A DNA stretch of 64,000 nt from NCBI RefSeq assembly GCF_000717335.1, contig NZ_JNYZ01000034.1, positions 29,623 to 93,622 on the forward strand. The letters run 5' to 3'. Position 1 is the stretch's first letter; each line of letters starts with the position of its first letter. Under the pieces are notes generated by a model. It made no database searches, was not told where the DNA came from, and saw nothing but the letters and a program-made list of their open reading frames with translations. The position numbers were made by a program, and so were the translations under genes. Positions 27,218 to 35,581 of this stretch are shown in pieces. Source of the DNA: Amycolatopsis jejuensis (GTDB lineage: Bacteria > Actinomycetota > Actinomycetes > Mycobacteriales > Pseudonocardiaceae).

Positions 27218-28516
27218 TCAGCCCTCGGGAAGCCAGTTCCCGTGGAACCCGGCCGGGACGCGGCCGGGCAGGTGCACGGTGGCGACCGGTTTCGCTTCGA
27301 CGTCCTCCGCGTCCAGGACCACCAGTGCACTGCGGTCTTCCGCGGAGTCGTACACGTAGGTGAGCAGCCAGCCCGCGCCGTCCGGCCGGTCGTCCGCGGG
27401 GACGAACACGGCCTCGCCCGGGATCTGGCCCGGCGCGAACGTGTGCTCACGCGCGGTGGCGGCAGGCAGGTCGTAGCGGCGGAGTGTCATCGGCCCGTCC
27501 GGATCGTGGGAACCGGTGACGTGACCGAAGCGGGCATCGAGCCCGGCGAGCCGGTCGTCGATCCGCGGGAACTCGCCGGGCCGGTCGTCGAGCAGGTCCT
27601 CGGCGACGCTGTCCGCGCCGATGGTCCAGCGCCAGAGCGTGCCGCCAAGAGCGGGGCTGCCGGTACGGAACATGTGCTCGTAGCGGACGACGTGCACGAC
27701 GATCCGGCCATCGGCGGTGTCGTGTGCGTTGAGCGTGTGGAAGACGTAGCACGGGTCGATCGGCAGCCAGCGCACGCCGGCCGCCGGATCGTCCCGGCGC
27801 AGCACGCCGAGCCGAGCGCCGTACGTATCGCTCCAGCGGTAAGGCAGGCCGCCGTCGCTGGTGTGGTCGAACACCACCGGCAGGTCGAAGAACACGACGT
27901 GCTGCCGGGTGAGGGCGAAATCGTGCATCATCGTGAGCCCGGGTACGTCGATCGGTTGCTGCACCACGAGTTCGCCGCTCGCGTCGGCGCGGTAATAGCT
28001 CACGTGCGGCGCGGTGATGCTGCCGTAGCCGAAGAAATGCAGTTCCCCGGTTTCCGGGCAGATTTTCGGATGCGCGGTCATCGAATCGACGAGTCTGCCG
28101 CCGAAATCGTAAACGCCGACGGTGTCGAGATCAGTGGTGATTTCGTACGGCAGCGCCGATTCGACGAGTGCCAGCGTACGTCCGGCGTGGTTGACGACGT
28201 GCGTGTTGGCGACGCTCGACCGCAAATTGCGCGTGCCGTCCGCGTTGTACAGCACGGAGTCCGGCCGGTCGAACCTCTCGGTGCGCACCCAGCGGTTGCG
28301 GTACCACGCGGCGCGGCCGTTTTCGAGCCGGACGCCGTGCACCATGCCGTCGCCGGTGAACCAGTGCGCATTGTCGTGCCGCGGGTTCGGGCCGTTGCGC
28401 AGGTACCAGCCGGTGAGTTCCGGCGGCAGCGCGCCGGTGACCGGAAGGTCGGACGCGGTGAGCTCGTCATGCACCGGCGCGTAGTGACCGGAGAGGTGGA
28501 AATCGGTGGTGGACAC
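27218..28516 (-). CDS. Carotenoid cleavage oxygenase
   Basis: A 432-aa non-heme iron oxygenase of the RPE65/apocarotenoid-15,15'-oxygenase family. The four iron-binding histidines are clear: His149 (MTAHPK), His198 (LTMMHDFAL), His260 (CYVFHTLNAHD) and His425 (GFHGNWLPEG, at the extreme C-terminus). WYLRNGPNPR and HWFTGDGMVHGV near the N-terminus are also typical. It should cleave a double bond of a carotenoid, apocarotenoid or possibly a lignin-derived stilbene. No carotenoid synthesis gene is nearby. It follows a membrane-protein gene by 6 nt, in an operon facing PadR. Confidence 0.92.
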   Translation of the reverse strand: MSTTDFHLSGHYAPVHDELTASDLPVTGALPPELTGWYLRNGPNPRHDNAHWFTGDGMVHGVRLENGRAAWYRNRWVRTERFDRPDSVLYNADGTRNLRSSVANTHVVNHAGRTLALVESALPYEITTDLDTVGVYDFGGRLVDSMTAHPKICPETGELHFFGYGSITAPHVSYYRADASGELVVQQPIDVPGLTMMHDFALTRQHVVFFDLPVVFDHTSDGGLPYRWSDTYGARLGVLRRDDPAAGVRWLPIDPCYVFHTLNAHDTADGRIVVHVVRYEHMFRTGSPALGGTLWRWTIGADSVAEDLLDDRPGEFPRIDDRLAGLDARFGHVTGSHDPDGPMTLRRYDLPAATAREHTFAPGQIPGEAVFVPADDRPDGAGWLLTYVYDSAEDRSALVVLDAEDVEAKPVATVHLPGRVPAGFHGNWLPEG

Positions 28517-28522
28517 GGGGTT

Positions 28523-29083
28523 TCACGCAGCTTTCTTGGCTCGGGCCCGTACGATGCGGGGGTAGCGGACGGTGAATGCGACCGGGACGGCGAACCCGAG
28601 CACCTTGAGCACGACGAGCGCGACGGTGGCGTGCGGCGCGTAGTGCAGCAGCAGGGTTTCGGCAATACCGGCGACGGTGAAGCTCGCCGCCCAGACGCTG
28701 GTGATGATCAGGTTGACCCTCTTGAACACCGCAGTGGCGGCAATTTCGGGCGGCACCATGGTTCGTGCAATGCCGAGCGTGAACGGGTGGCGGGCCGCAA
28801 TCGAGCCCCACGCGGTGAGCGCCAGCCAGAGATCGGTGAGCGCGCCGACGTAATCCCGCAGCGGCGAACCCGGGTCACTGAACGCCCAGATCGTGAGAAT
28901 CGCGAAGAACGCCAGCGCGGAGACCTCGATGAACAGCGTGCTCCACCCTTTCCCGCGGCGGCGTTCGAGGACGAGCAGCCCGCCCGCGAGCACCAGCCCG
29001 ATCAGGCCGGACCAGCGCCAGCCGGCCTGCGTGGACACGATCGCGAAGGCGATCCACGGGAGGAAGCTCTTCAGGTAGTTCAT
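28523..29083 (-). CDS. Multi-pass membrane protein of unknown function
   Basis: A 186-aa hydrophobic protein with about six predicted membrane segments (FLPWIAFAIVSTQAG, GLIGLVLAGGLLVLE, TLFIEVSALAFFAILTIWAF, ALTDLWLALTAWG, LIITSVWAASFTVAG, VVLKVLGFAVPVAF) and a basic C-terminal tail. GAGGGG precedes the ATG. I do not recognise the family. It is the first gene of the operon with the carotenoid oxygenase, so a role in handling a lipophilic compound or its membrane environment is possible, but only by position. Confidence 0.8.
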   Translation of the reverse strand: MNYLKSFLPWIAFAIVSTQAGWRWSGLIGLVLAGGLLVLERRRGKGWSTLFIEVSALAFFAILTIWAFSDPGSPLRDYVGALTDLWLALTAWGSIAARHPFTLGIARTMVPPEIAATAVFKRVNLIITSVWAASFTVAGIAETLLLHYAPHATVALVVLKVLGFAVPVAFTVRYPRIVRARAKKAA

Positions 29084-29103
29084 GGGCGGACCCCTCGCCG
29101 ACG

Positions 29104-29160
29104 TTCCACTGCTGACATGTCGAGACTAGAACGTCCTGGCTGGACATGTCAACAGTGGAA
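29104..29160. promoter_or_regulatory. Long palindromic operator between PadR and the carotenoid-oxygenase operon
   Basis: Two 18-nt arms, TTCCACTGCTGACATGTC (29104-29121) and GACATGTCAACAGTGGAA (29143-29160), are inverted repeats with one mismatch and a 21-nt spacer. Each arm contains the 8-nt palindrome GACATGTC, and a further GACATG overlaps the padR start at 29172-29177. PadR regulators often bind ATGT/ACAT palindromes in their own divergent promoter, so autoregulation and control of the facing operon are likely. Confidence 0.75.
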
Positions 29161-29174
29161 GGTAGGATGGGGAC

Positions 29175-29699
29175 ATGACCTTGCGGCACGCAGTGCTCGG
29201 ACTACTCGCCGACTCCCCGGGAAGCGGCTATGACCTGCTGAAACGCTTCCAGACCGCGATGGCGAACGTCTGGTCGGCCACGCAGAGCCAGCTGTACGGG
29301 GAGCTCGGCAAGCTGGAGAAAGCCGAGCTGATCAAGGTCTCCGCAGAAGGCCCGCGCGGACGCAAGGAGTACTCCATCACCGACACCGGCCGCACGGAAC
29401 TGCAGACGTGGCTGCTGGACCCGGGCCCGTCACCGGTGCCGCGAAGCGAGACGCTGCTGCGCGTGTACTTCCTGGGTGAGGTGAGTCCGGCACAAGCACG
29501 CGACTACGTGGCCCGCCACGGCGAGAGCGCCGCCAGGCTGGCTGAACACCTGGAGTCCCTGGAAGCGTCGATCGACTGGGACGACGCCGATTCCTCCCGG
29601 TACGGCCGCCTGGTGCTGGAATGGGGCAAACGCTACGCGGCAATGGAACAGGAATGGGCAACCTGGGCAACGGAACGAATCCGCACCACCCGCGGCTGA
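29175..29699 (+). CDS. PadR-family transcriptional regulator
   Basis: A 174-aa regulator with an N-terminal winged helix (MTLRHAVLGLLADSPGSGYDL, GELGKLEKAELI, GRKEYSITDTG) and a C-terminal helical dimerisation domain, the PadR plus Vir_act_alpha_C arrangement. Divergent from the membrane protein and carotenoid-oxygenase genes, with the palindrome at 29104-29160 between them. The effector is unknown; phenolics are common for the family. Confidence 0.92.
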   Translation: MTLRHAVLGLLADSPGSGYDLLKRFQTAMANVWSATQSQLYGELGKLEKAELIKVSAEGPRGRKEYSITDTGRTELQTWLLDPGPSPVPRSETLLRVYFLGEVSPAQARDYVARHGESAARLAEHLESLEASIDWDDADSSRYGRLVLEWGKRYAAMEQEWATWATERIRTTRG

Positions 29700-29710
29700 G
29701 GTGCCGGGTC

Positions 29711-29770
29711 AAGTCCGTGAAGGGAACCATGAGGGAATCTGATTCCGTGATGGTTCCCTTCACGGACTTC
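29711..29770. repeat. Hairpin repeat, GTGAAGGGAACC type, copy 2
   Basis: An inverted repeat with arms AAGTCCGTGAAGGGAACC and GGTTCCCTTCACGGACTT. Its reverse complement matches the copy at 25837-25892 at nearly every base. It exactly fills the space between the convergent PadR and aldo/keto reductase genes and very likely serves as a two-way terminator. Confidence 0.85.
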
Positions 29771-30797
29771 AGGTGTCACTGGAGCGTTTCCAGAGGTTGA
29801 TGCCCTCTTCGGTGGCGTACCGGTCGATCTCGGCGAGTTCCTCCGCGGTGAACGCGAGGTTGTCCAGCGCGGCGACGTTGTCCTCCAGCTGGCGCACGCT
29901 GCTCGCGCCGATCACGAGCGACGTCATGCGCGGGTCGCGCAGGGCCCACGCGAGCGCGAGCTGTGCCAGTGTCTGACCGCGGCGTACGGCGATGTCGTTC
30001 AGCGCCCGGATCTTGCCGAGTTTCTCCTCGGTGAGCGTCGACGGGTCGAGCGATTTCCCTTGTGCCGCACGGGAATCGGCCGGGACACCGGTGAGATACC
30101 GATCGGTCAGCACCCCTTGCGCGAGCGGCGAGAACGCAATGCACCCGGCCCCGGCTTGCTGCAGCGTGTCGAGGAGGGCGTCGGATTCGGTCCAGCGGTT
30201 GAACATCGAATACGACGGCTGGTGGATCAGCAACGGCGTACCCAGCTCGCGCAACAGCCGCGCAGCCTCGGCCGTGCGCTCGGAGTTGTAGGACGAGATG
30301 CCGGCGTACAGCGCCTTGCCGGACCGGACGGCCCGGTCGAGTGCGCCGACGGTCTCCTCCAGCGGGGTCTCCGGGTCGAACCGGTGGGAGTAGAAGATGT
30401 CGACGTAGTCGAGGCCCATCCGGTGCAGCGACTGGTCGAGGCTCGCGAGCAGGTACTTGCGGGAGCCCCATTCGCCGTACGGGCCGGGCCACATGTCGTA
30501 GCCGGCCTTGGTGGAGATCACGAGCTCGTCGCGGTACGGCCGCAGGTCCGTCGCCAGCAGGCGGCCGAAGTTCTCCTCGGCGCTGCCGTAGGGCGGGCCG
30601 TAGTTGTTGGCCAGGTCGAAATGGGTGATACCCAGGTCGAAGGCGCGCCGGACGATGTCGCGCTGCACCGTGAGCGGGCGGTCGTCGCCGAAGTTGTGCC
30701 ACAGGCCGAGGGAGAGTGCGGGCAGTTTCAGGCCGCTGCGCCCGCAGCGGCGGTAGGGCATGGAGGCGTATCGGTGGTCCGCGGCAACGTAGGTCAC
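29769..30797 (-). CDS. Aldo/keto reductase, YghZ-like
   Basis: A 342-aa NADPH-dependent aldo/keto reductase with the full tetrad: Asp61 and Tyr66 (FDLANNYGP), Lys97 (STKAGY) and His138 (YSHRFD). The C-terminal NADP-binding segment is LVIGASSVRQLEDN. It is most like L-glyceraldehyde 3-phosphate reductase (YghZ/AKR14), an aldehyde-detoxifying enzyme. Stop TGA at 29769-29771 touches the hairpin repeat. Confidence 0.92.
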   Translation of the reverse strand: MTYVAADHRYASMPYRRCGRSGLKLPALSLGLWHNFGDDRPLTVQRDIVRRAFDLGITHFDLANNYGPPYGSAEENFGRLLATDLRPYRDELVISTKAGYDMWPGPYGEWGSRKYLLASLDQSLHRMGLDYVDIFYSHRFDPETPLEETVGALDRAVRSGKALYAGISSYNSERTAEAARLLRELGTPLLIHQPSYSMFNRWTESDALLDTLQQAGAGCIAFSPLAQGVLTDRYLTGVPADSRAAQGKSLDPSTLTEEKLGKIRALNDIAVRRGQTLAQLALAWALRDPRMTSLVIGASSVRQLEDNVAALDNLAFTAEELAEIDRYATEEGINLWKRSSDT

Positions 30798-30922
30798 GGT
30801 GCTGATGCTATCCGCGCCGCGCTCCGGCCCAGTACAGTGCAGGTGAGCGATTGCTTATTATGGGTTGGCGTGGCGCAGCCACTCCGTTGAGGGCGGCGGA
30901 GGGGAGGAAGGTGGAGGCTCCG

Positions 30923-31798
30923 GTGGCTTTTTTCTCGTCCGTCGACGACGTGTCGGCGAAGCTGGCCGAGGCCGGGTACCTCGCGTCGCCCGCGGTCGCG
31001 ACCACAGTGTTCCTCGCCGACCGGCTGGGCAAGCCGCTGCTGGTCGAGGGCCCGGCCGGGGTCGGGAAGACTGCGCTGGCGACGGCGGTAGCCGAGGTCA
31101 CGCGCTCGCGGCTGGTCCGGCTGCAGTGCTACGAGGGCATCGACGAGGCCCGCGCGCTGTACGAGTGGAACCACGCGAAGCAGCTGCTGCGGATCACCGC
31201 GGGCCGCGACGAGACGTGGGACGAGGCGCGCACCGACATCTTCGGCGAGGAGTTCCTGCTCCGCCGCCCGCTGCTCACCGCGATCTCCGGCAGCGACCCG
31301 ACCGTGCTGCTCATCGACGAGACCGACAAAGCCGACGTCGAGATCGAGGGCCTGCTGCTGGAGGTGCTCGGCGATTTCCAGGTGACCGTGCCCGAGCTCG
31401 GCACGATCACCGCGACGCAGCGGCCGTTCGTGGTCTTGACGTCGAACGCGACACGCGAGCTGTCCGAGGCCCTGCGGCGGAGGTGCCTGTTCCTGCACAT
31501 CGACTTCCCCGATGAGGACCTCGAACGCGAGATCGTGCGGCTCAAGGTACCCGGGATCGAGGCCGCACTGGCGGACTCGGTGGTGCGGGTCGTCGCCGCG
31601 CTGCGGGCCATGGACCTGCGGAAACTACCGTCGGTGGCGGAGACCGTCGACTGGGCGCGCACGCTGCTGGAGCTGGGCGCGGGGACGCTCGACGAGCGTG
31701 TGGTGCGCGAAAGCCTCGGCGTCGTGCTGAAGCACCAGGACGACATCGCGAAGGCCGGTGCCGGGCTGAGTCTCGACCAGGTGCTGGACGCGTCGTGA
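30923..31798 (+). CDS. MoxR-type AAA+ ATPase
   Basis: An AAA+ ATPase of the MoxR family, about 291 aa: Walker A VEGPAGVGKTA, Walker B VLLIDETDKAD, sensor 1 VLTSNATREL and arginine finger region ALRRRCLFLHI. MoxR proteins act as chaperones for metal-enzyme maturation, usually with a VWA partner, here the next gene. GTG 30923 has GGAGG 5 nt upstream; an in-frame GTG at 30911 is the alternative start. Confidence 0.9.
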   Translation: MAFFSSVDDVSAKLAEAGYLASPAVATTVFLADRLGKPLLVEGPAGVGKTALATAVAEVTRSRLVRLQCYEGIDEARALYEWNHAKQLLRITAGRDETWDEARTDIFGEEFLLRRPLLTAISGSDPTVLLIDETDKADVEIEGLLLEVLGDFQVTVPELGTITATQRPFVVLTSNATRELSEALRRRCLFLHIDFPDEDLEREIVRLKVPGIEAALADSVVRVVAALRAMDLRKLPSVAETVDWARTLLELGAGTLDERVVRESLGVVLKHQDDIAKAGAGLSLDQVLDAS

Positions 31799-33162
31799 CC
31801 ACGCCGCCGGGCCTCACCGGTCGGCTCGCGGAGTTCGTCCGCGCGTTGCGGGCGCAGGGAATCCCGGCCGGGCCAGGGGAAACCGCCGACGCGGCGGCCG
31901 CATTGGAGGTGCTGGGCCTGGACGACCGCGAGCTGGTCCGGGAAGGTCTCGCGGCTGCGTTGGTCCGCCGGGGCGGGCAGCGTTCGGTGTTCGACGCCAC
32001 GTTCGACCTGTACTTCCCGGCGGGCATCGGGGTCCCCGAGCTGGCACGGGAAAACCGGCCGCGCGACCGGGAAGAACTGCGGGAAGCACTCGCCGCGGCA
32101 CTGGCCGAGGGCGACGACCAGGCACTCGACCAGCTCGCCGGGCTAGCCGTGGATCTCCTGGGCCAATACGGCGCGGGTTCTGGCCCCGGCGGCGGGTTTT
32201 CCGCGCACCAGACGCTGGACCGGCTGCAGCCGCAGACCCTGATTGCGCGGGTACTCGCGGCGATGCGCGGCTCGTCCGATGAGTTCACCGACCGGCTGAC
32301 CCGCGACGAAATCCGCCGCCGGGTGGAGGGATTCCGCGGCCGGGTACGCACCGAGGCCCGGCGGCGGGCCGCGGAAGTCCGTGGCCGCGAACGCATCGCC
32401 AAGCACGCAATCGCCCCGGCCGCCGACCGCGTCGACTTCCTGATCGCCAGCCGCACCCAGCTGGCCGAGCTGCGACGCACCATCCAGCCACTGTCCCGCA
32501 AACTGGCGACGCGGCTGGCATCTCGCCGCAAGCGCGCCTCAAGAGGCCAGATTGACCTGCGCCGAACCCTGCGCCGGTCGCTGTCCACCGGCGGCGTACC
32601 GCTACGCCCGGCCTACCGGCACCGGCGACCAGGGCGGCCGGAAATCGTGCTGCTGTGCGATCTTTCCGGTTCGGTGGCGGGTTTTGCGAACTTCACGATG
32701 CTGCTGGTGCAGGCGTTGCGGGACCAGTTCAGCAAGGTCCGCGTATTCGGTTTCGTGGACAGCACGGACGAGGTGACGCACCTGGTCGACACCGGCGCAG
32801 CCGACCCGGAACAGCTGGGCACCCGAATGCTGAGCGAGGCAGCAGTGGTCAGATGGGACGGCCACAGCGACTACGGCGGCGCGCTGGCCCAGTTCACGTC
32901 CCGCTGGCTGGACGCCGTAGGCCCCCGCACCTCAGTCCTCATCCTCGGCGACGCCCGGACGAATGGCGGCGACCCGAACCTCGACGCCATCCGCGCGATC
33001 CGCTCCCGCGCCCGGCACGTGCACTGGCTGAATCCTGAGCGCCAATCCCTGTGGGGCACCGGCGATTCGGCGGCATTGGAGTACGCGGACCTGGTGGAGA
33101 TGCATGAGTGCCGGACGGCACACCAGCTGGGGATGCTGGTGACGCGTTTACTGCCGACGTGA
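31795..33162 (+). CDS. VWA domain protein, CoxE-like
   Basis: A 455-aa protein with a Arg-rich helical N-terminal half and a C-terminal von Willebrand A domain. The MIDAS metal site begins at Asp289 (LLCDLSGSVAGF), with GGAL and LILGDARTNGGDPN further on. CoxE-like proteins pair with MoxR ATPases in carbon-monoxide dehydrogenase and other molybdo-enzyme assembly, but no such enzyme is in the window. The GTG start overlaps the ATPase stop (GTGA). The last codons are the first copy of a tandem repeat array. Confidence 0.88.
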   Translation: MTTPPGLTGRLAEFVRALRAQGIPAGPGETADAAAALEVLGLDDRELVREGLAAALVRRGGQRSVFDATFDLYFPAGIGVPELARENRPRDREELREALAAALAEGDDQALDQLAGLAVDLLGQYGAGSGPGGGFSAHQTLDRLQPQTLIARVLAAMRGSSDEFTDRLTRDEIRRRVEGFRGRVRTEARRRAAEVRGRERIAKHAIAPAADRVDFLIASRTQLAELRRTIQPLSRKLATRLASRRKRASRGQIDLRRTLRRSLSTGGVPLRPAYRHRRPGRPEIVLLCDLSGSVAGFANFTMLLVQALRDQFSKVRVFGFVDSTDEVTHLVDTGAADPEQLGTRMLSEAAVVRWDGHSDYGGALAQFTSRWLDAVGPRTSVLILGDARTNGGDPNLDAIRAIRSRARHVHWLNPERQSLWGTGDSAALEYADLVEMHECRTAHQLGMLVTRLLPT

Positions 33163-33600
33163 GCTGAGCGGCTTCGCTGCTGGGGACGTTGGTTACGCGT
33201 TTGCGGCGGACGTGATCCGGATGGCTCCGCCTCTCGGGATACCGCTCATGCGTTTGGTGCTGACGTGTTGCGGATGGCTTGGCAGCCCGGAACATTGGTC
33301 ACGCGCCTGCTTCCGACGTGAGCCGGAAGCCGATCACTCGAAACACCGCTCACGCATCTGCTGCGGAGTCAGCCGGACGTCGATGGCTCGGAACGCTGGT
33401 CACGCACCTGCTGTGGCCGCGAGCCAGACGGCTCCACCGCTCGGAACACCGGATACGCGCCTGTTTCCGACGTGAGCCGGACGTCGACAAACCGAAACAC
33501 CGCTCACCAGGTTGCCGCGGCGGTGAGCCGAGCGCTGATGCCTCGGGAGACGAGTCACGCGTTCGCTTCGGACGCAAGCCAGGTGTCGATTTCCTTGCAC
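33128..33600. repeat. Degenerate tandem repeat array, nine copies, period 50-53 nt
   Basis: Unit anchor GGTCACGCG (variants GGTGACGCG, GCTCACGCA) recurs at 33138, 33191, 33244, 33297, 33348, 33398, 33451, 33502 and 33553. A CGACGTGAGCC element follows each and CTCGGAACAC precedes most. The first copy is the 3' end of the VWA gene and the last lies in the 3' end of the adenosine deaminase gene. Stretch 33163-33554 has no gene other than this array. Confidence 0.85.
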
Positions 33601-34538
33601 AGGGCGGTTTTCGTGTCTTCGGGCGCGAAGGAGGCGGTGACGGCATTGGTGGCGAAGGTGGCGAGTTCCCTGTCAGGGTAACCGAAAATCTCGCGGGCTT
33701 GGGAGAATTCGCCCGTCAGGGTGGTGCCGGTGACGTCCGGGACGTCGGTGTTGAGCGTGACCGTGAGACCGGCGTCGACGAGCCGGGGCAGCGGGTGCTC
33801 GGCCAGTGTGGGAACCAGCCCGAGCGCCACATTCGACGACGGGCACACCTCGAGTGCGATCCGGCTGGCGGCCACGTCAGCGGTCAGCGCAGGGTCCTCA
33901 AGAATGCGGATTCCGTGGCCGATCCGCTCTGTCTTGCCGATTTCGAGCGCCTCGCGGATGCTTCCCGGCCCGGCGTCCTCGCCCGCGTGGTGGACGAGGT
34001 GCAGCCCGGCTTCCCTTGCCTGCTCGAAGATCTCCGCGAACGGCGCGAGCGGGTACCTTTCCTCACCGGCCATCCCGATCGCGACGATTTCCTTGTGTTC
34101 CTTCGCCATTTCCAGCGTCGCACGGGCCCGCTCGAGTGGTTTGCGCCGGGAATGGTCGAGGATGAGCCGCTATTCCAGCCCGTGCTCGGCGCCGCCTTCG
34201 GACAGTCCTTTGAGGACGGATTCGAGCGGCATGGCCAGGTCGCCGAGACGTTCACCGTGCGAGGCTGCGGTGAACGTGACTTCGGCGTACCGCGTGCCCT
34301 TGGCGGCTTCGTCGGCGCAGAACTCGCGCGCAATGCGCACGAAGTCAGCGGGCTCCTTCAGGCACGAACGGGTGATTCTGTTGCTCTCGGCGAACGCCCG
34401 GAACCCGCCGAATGCCGAGGGCTTTTCCGGGAGCACGACACCGTGGGTGGCCGCGAGTTCTCGCAGCGTGGCCGGGCGGATGGTGCTTTCGAGGTGAACG
34501 TGGAGGTGGACTTGCGGCAGGGCCGAGAGATCGCGCAC
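33555..34538 (-). pseudogene. Adenosine deaminase-like gene interrupted by an in-frame amber codon
   Basis: Reads as a full adenosine/AMP deaminase-family protein of about 327 codons from GTG 34538, except for TAG at 34170-34172 (codon 123). The interrupted sequence is AEHGLE-stop-RLILDHSRRKP, a place where family members have Trp (TGG), so one G-to-A change explains it. Metal motifs are present on both sides: HLHVHLEST near the N-terminus, LVHHAGED, then NTDVPDVTG. The last normally reads N-D/T-DDP, so the second Asp is Val, another sign of decay or of a divergent subfamily. It could be a pseudogene, a sequencing error or rare readthrough. The C-terminus overlaps the tandem repeat. Confidence 0.82.
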
Positions 34539-34669
34539 GATTCCCGATGATGCCCCGTCCGGCGCGGAGCTGTCATGCGGATTTCGTACCGGTGGTGCCG
34601 GGAACCCGGCGCCGGGAGCCGACGTTGGGAGGGGTGAAGGACGGTTCGCTGCCCGGAAGGACTTTCGCG

Positions 34670-34876
34670 ATGGCTCTGATGAAACGACTGACCGTACTGG
34701 CCGGCGCCGCGGGCGCGGTGTCGTCGTACGTGCGGAAGAACCCGGAAAAGGTGAACAACGCGGTGGGCAAGGCCGCACGCTTCGTGGACGAGAAGACGAA
34801 GGGGCGGTACCACAACCAGATCTCGGGAGCAGTCCGGAAGGTATCCGACGTGACCCGGCCCCGCCCGACCGAGTGA
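34670..34876 (+). CDS. MT0933-like small protein (antitoxin family), 68 aa
   Basis: A 68-aa basic, helical protein. SSYVRKNPEKVNNAVGKAARF followed by DEKTKGRYHNQISGAVRKVSD resembles the MT0933/Rv0909-type antitoxin family (PF14013), in which a KxxDKxxxxVDKKTGGKYxDQI pattern recurs. An N-terminal hydrophobic patch (LTVLAGAAGAVS) is unusual for it. GGAAGG lies 9 nt before the ATG at 34670. No toxin gene is adjacent, so antitoxin function should not be assumed. The last 10 codons form the first unit of the following tandem repeat array. Confidence 0.7.
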   Translation: MALMKRLTVLAGAAGAVSSYVRKNPEKVNNAVGKAARFVDEKTKGRYHNQISGAVRKVSDVTRPRPTE

Positions 34877-35535
34877 CCCCGCGGAGGCTGGCGACGAGTG
34901 ATGGCCTTGACGGATCCGACCCGGTCCCAGTCAGTGGTGTAAGCGTGCGGAGGAGAGCTGCGAGCGCGGGGTTGACTGCGTCGGATGTGGGTCGGCCCCG
35001 GCTGGGGGCGTGAGTACGCGAAGCCGAGCTGCGAGCGCGGGGCTGACGGTGCCGGATGTGACCCACCTCGGCTGGGGCATGAGTGCGCGCAGGCTGGCTG
35101 CGAGCGCGTGGGACCGATGCCTTCGGCTGCGACCCTGCCATCCGGTGAAGTGAAAGCCGATTGGGAGAGTGTCGGTCTGACAGAGTCGGGTGTGACCCGG
35201 CCACATCTGGTGGGGTGAGCGCGAGAGGTCGGCAGCGAGCGGGAAGATGGCGTCGGATGTGACCCGGCCCCGGTGGGCAGTGTGAGCGTGCGGCGGCTGG
35301 CGACGTGTGTTGTCGTCTGATGGTGCCGGAGGTGGGTCGGCCCCGGTCGGCAATGTGAGCGTGCGGAGGCTGGCGACGTGTGTCGTCGGCTGACGGTGTC
35401 GGATGTGACCGGCCCGGCGAGGCCGTGTGAGAAGACCGCAAGCGGGCCGGACAACGCCGGATGCGACCCGGCCTCGCCCGGCTGAGTGAGAGGTCAGCCG
35501 CAAGCCGGTCTGGCGGCGCCGGATCCACCCCGCCC
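34845..35535. repeat. Degenerate tandem repeat array, eleven copies, period 58-73 nt
   Basis: Anchor TCGGATGTGACCCGGCC or a variant recurs near 34845, 34915, 34981, 35052, 35122, 35186, 35253, 35326, 35399, 35457 and 35519. A second conserved part is GTGAGCGTGCGGAGGCTGGC. Copies at 35253 and 35326 are most alike. The first copy encodes the C-terminus of the 68-aa gene; the array stops about 50 nt short of the recQ 3' end. No gene is seen in 34877-35581. Confidence 0.85.
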
Positions 35536-35581
35536 AACCGCGTGCGCGTCCGTGAGTGGCCGCCTCAGGTGCGCCGACCGT

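Noticed and set aside
33128..35535. CRISPR array
   Set aside because: Repeats are degenerate, contiguous without distinct spacers, include coding 3' ends, and no cas gene is present.
34170..35537. Long N-terminal extension of the adenosine deaminase frame
   Set aside because: The upstream 300 codons translate the tandem repeat array and have no domain; the real start is near 34538.
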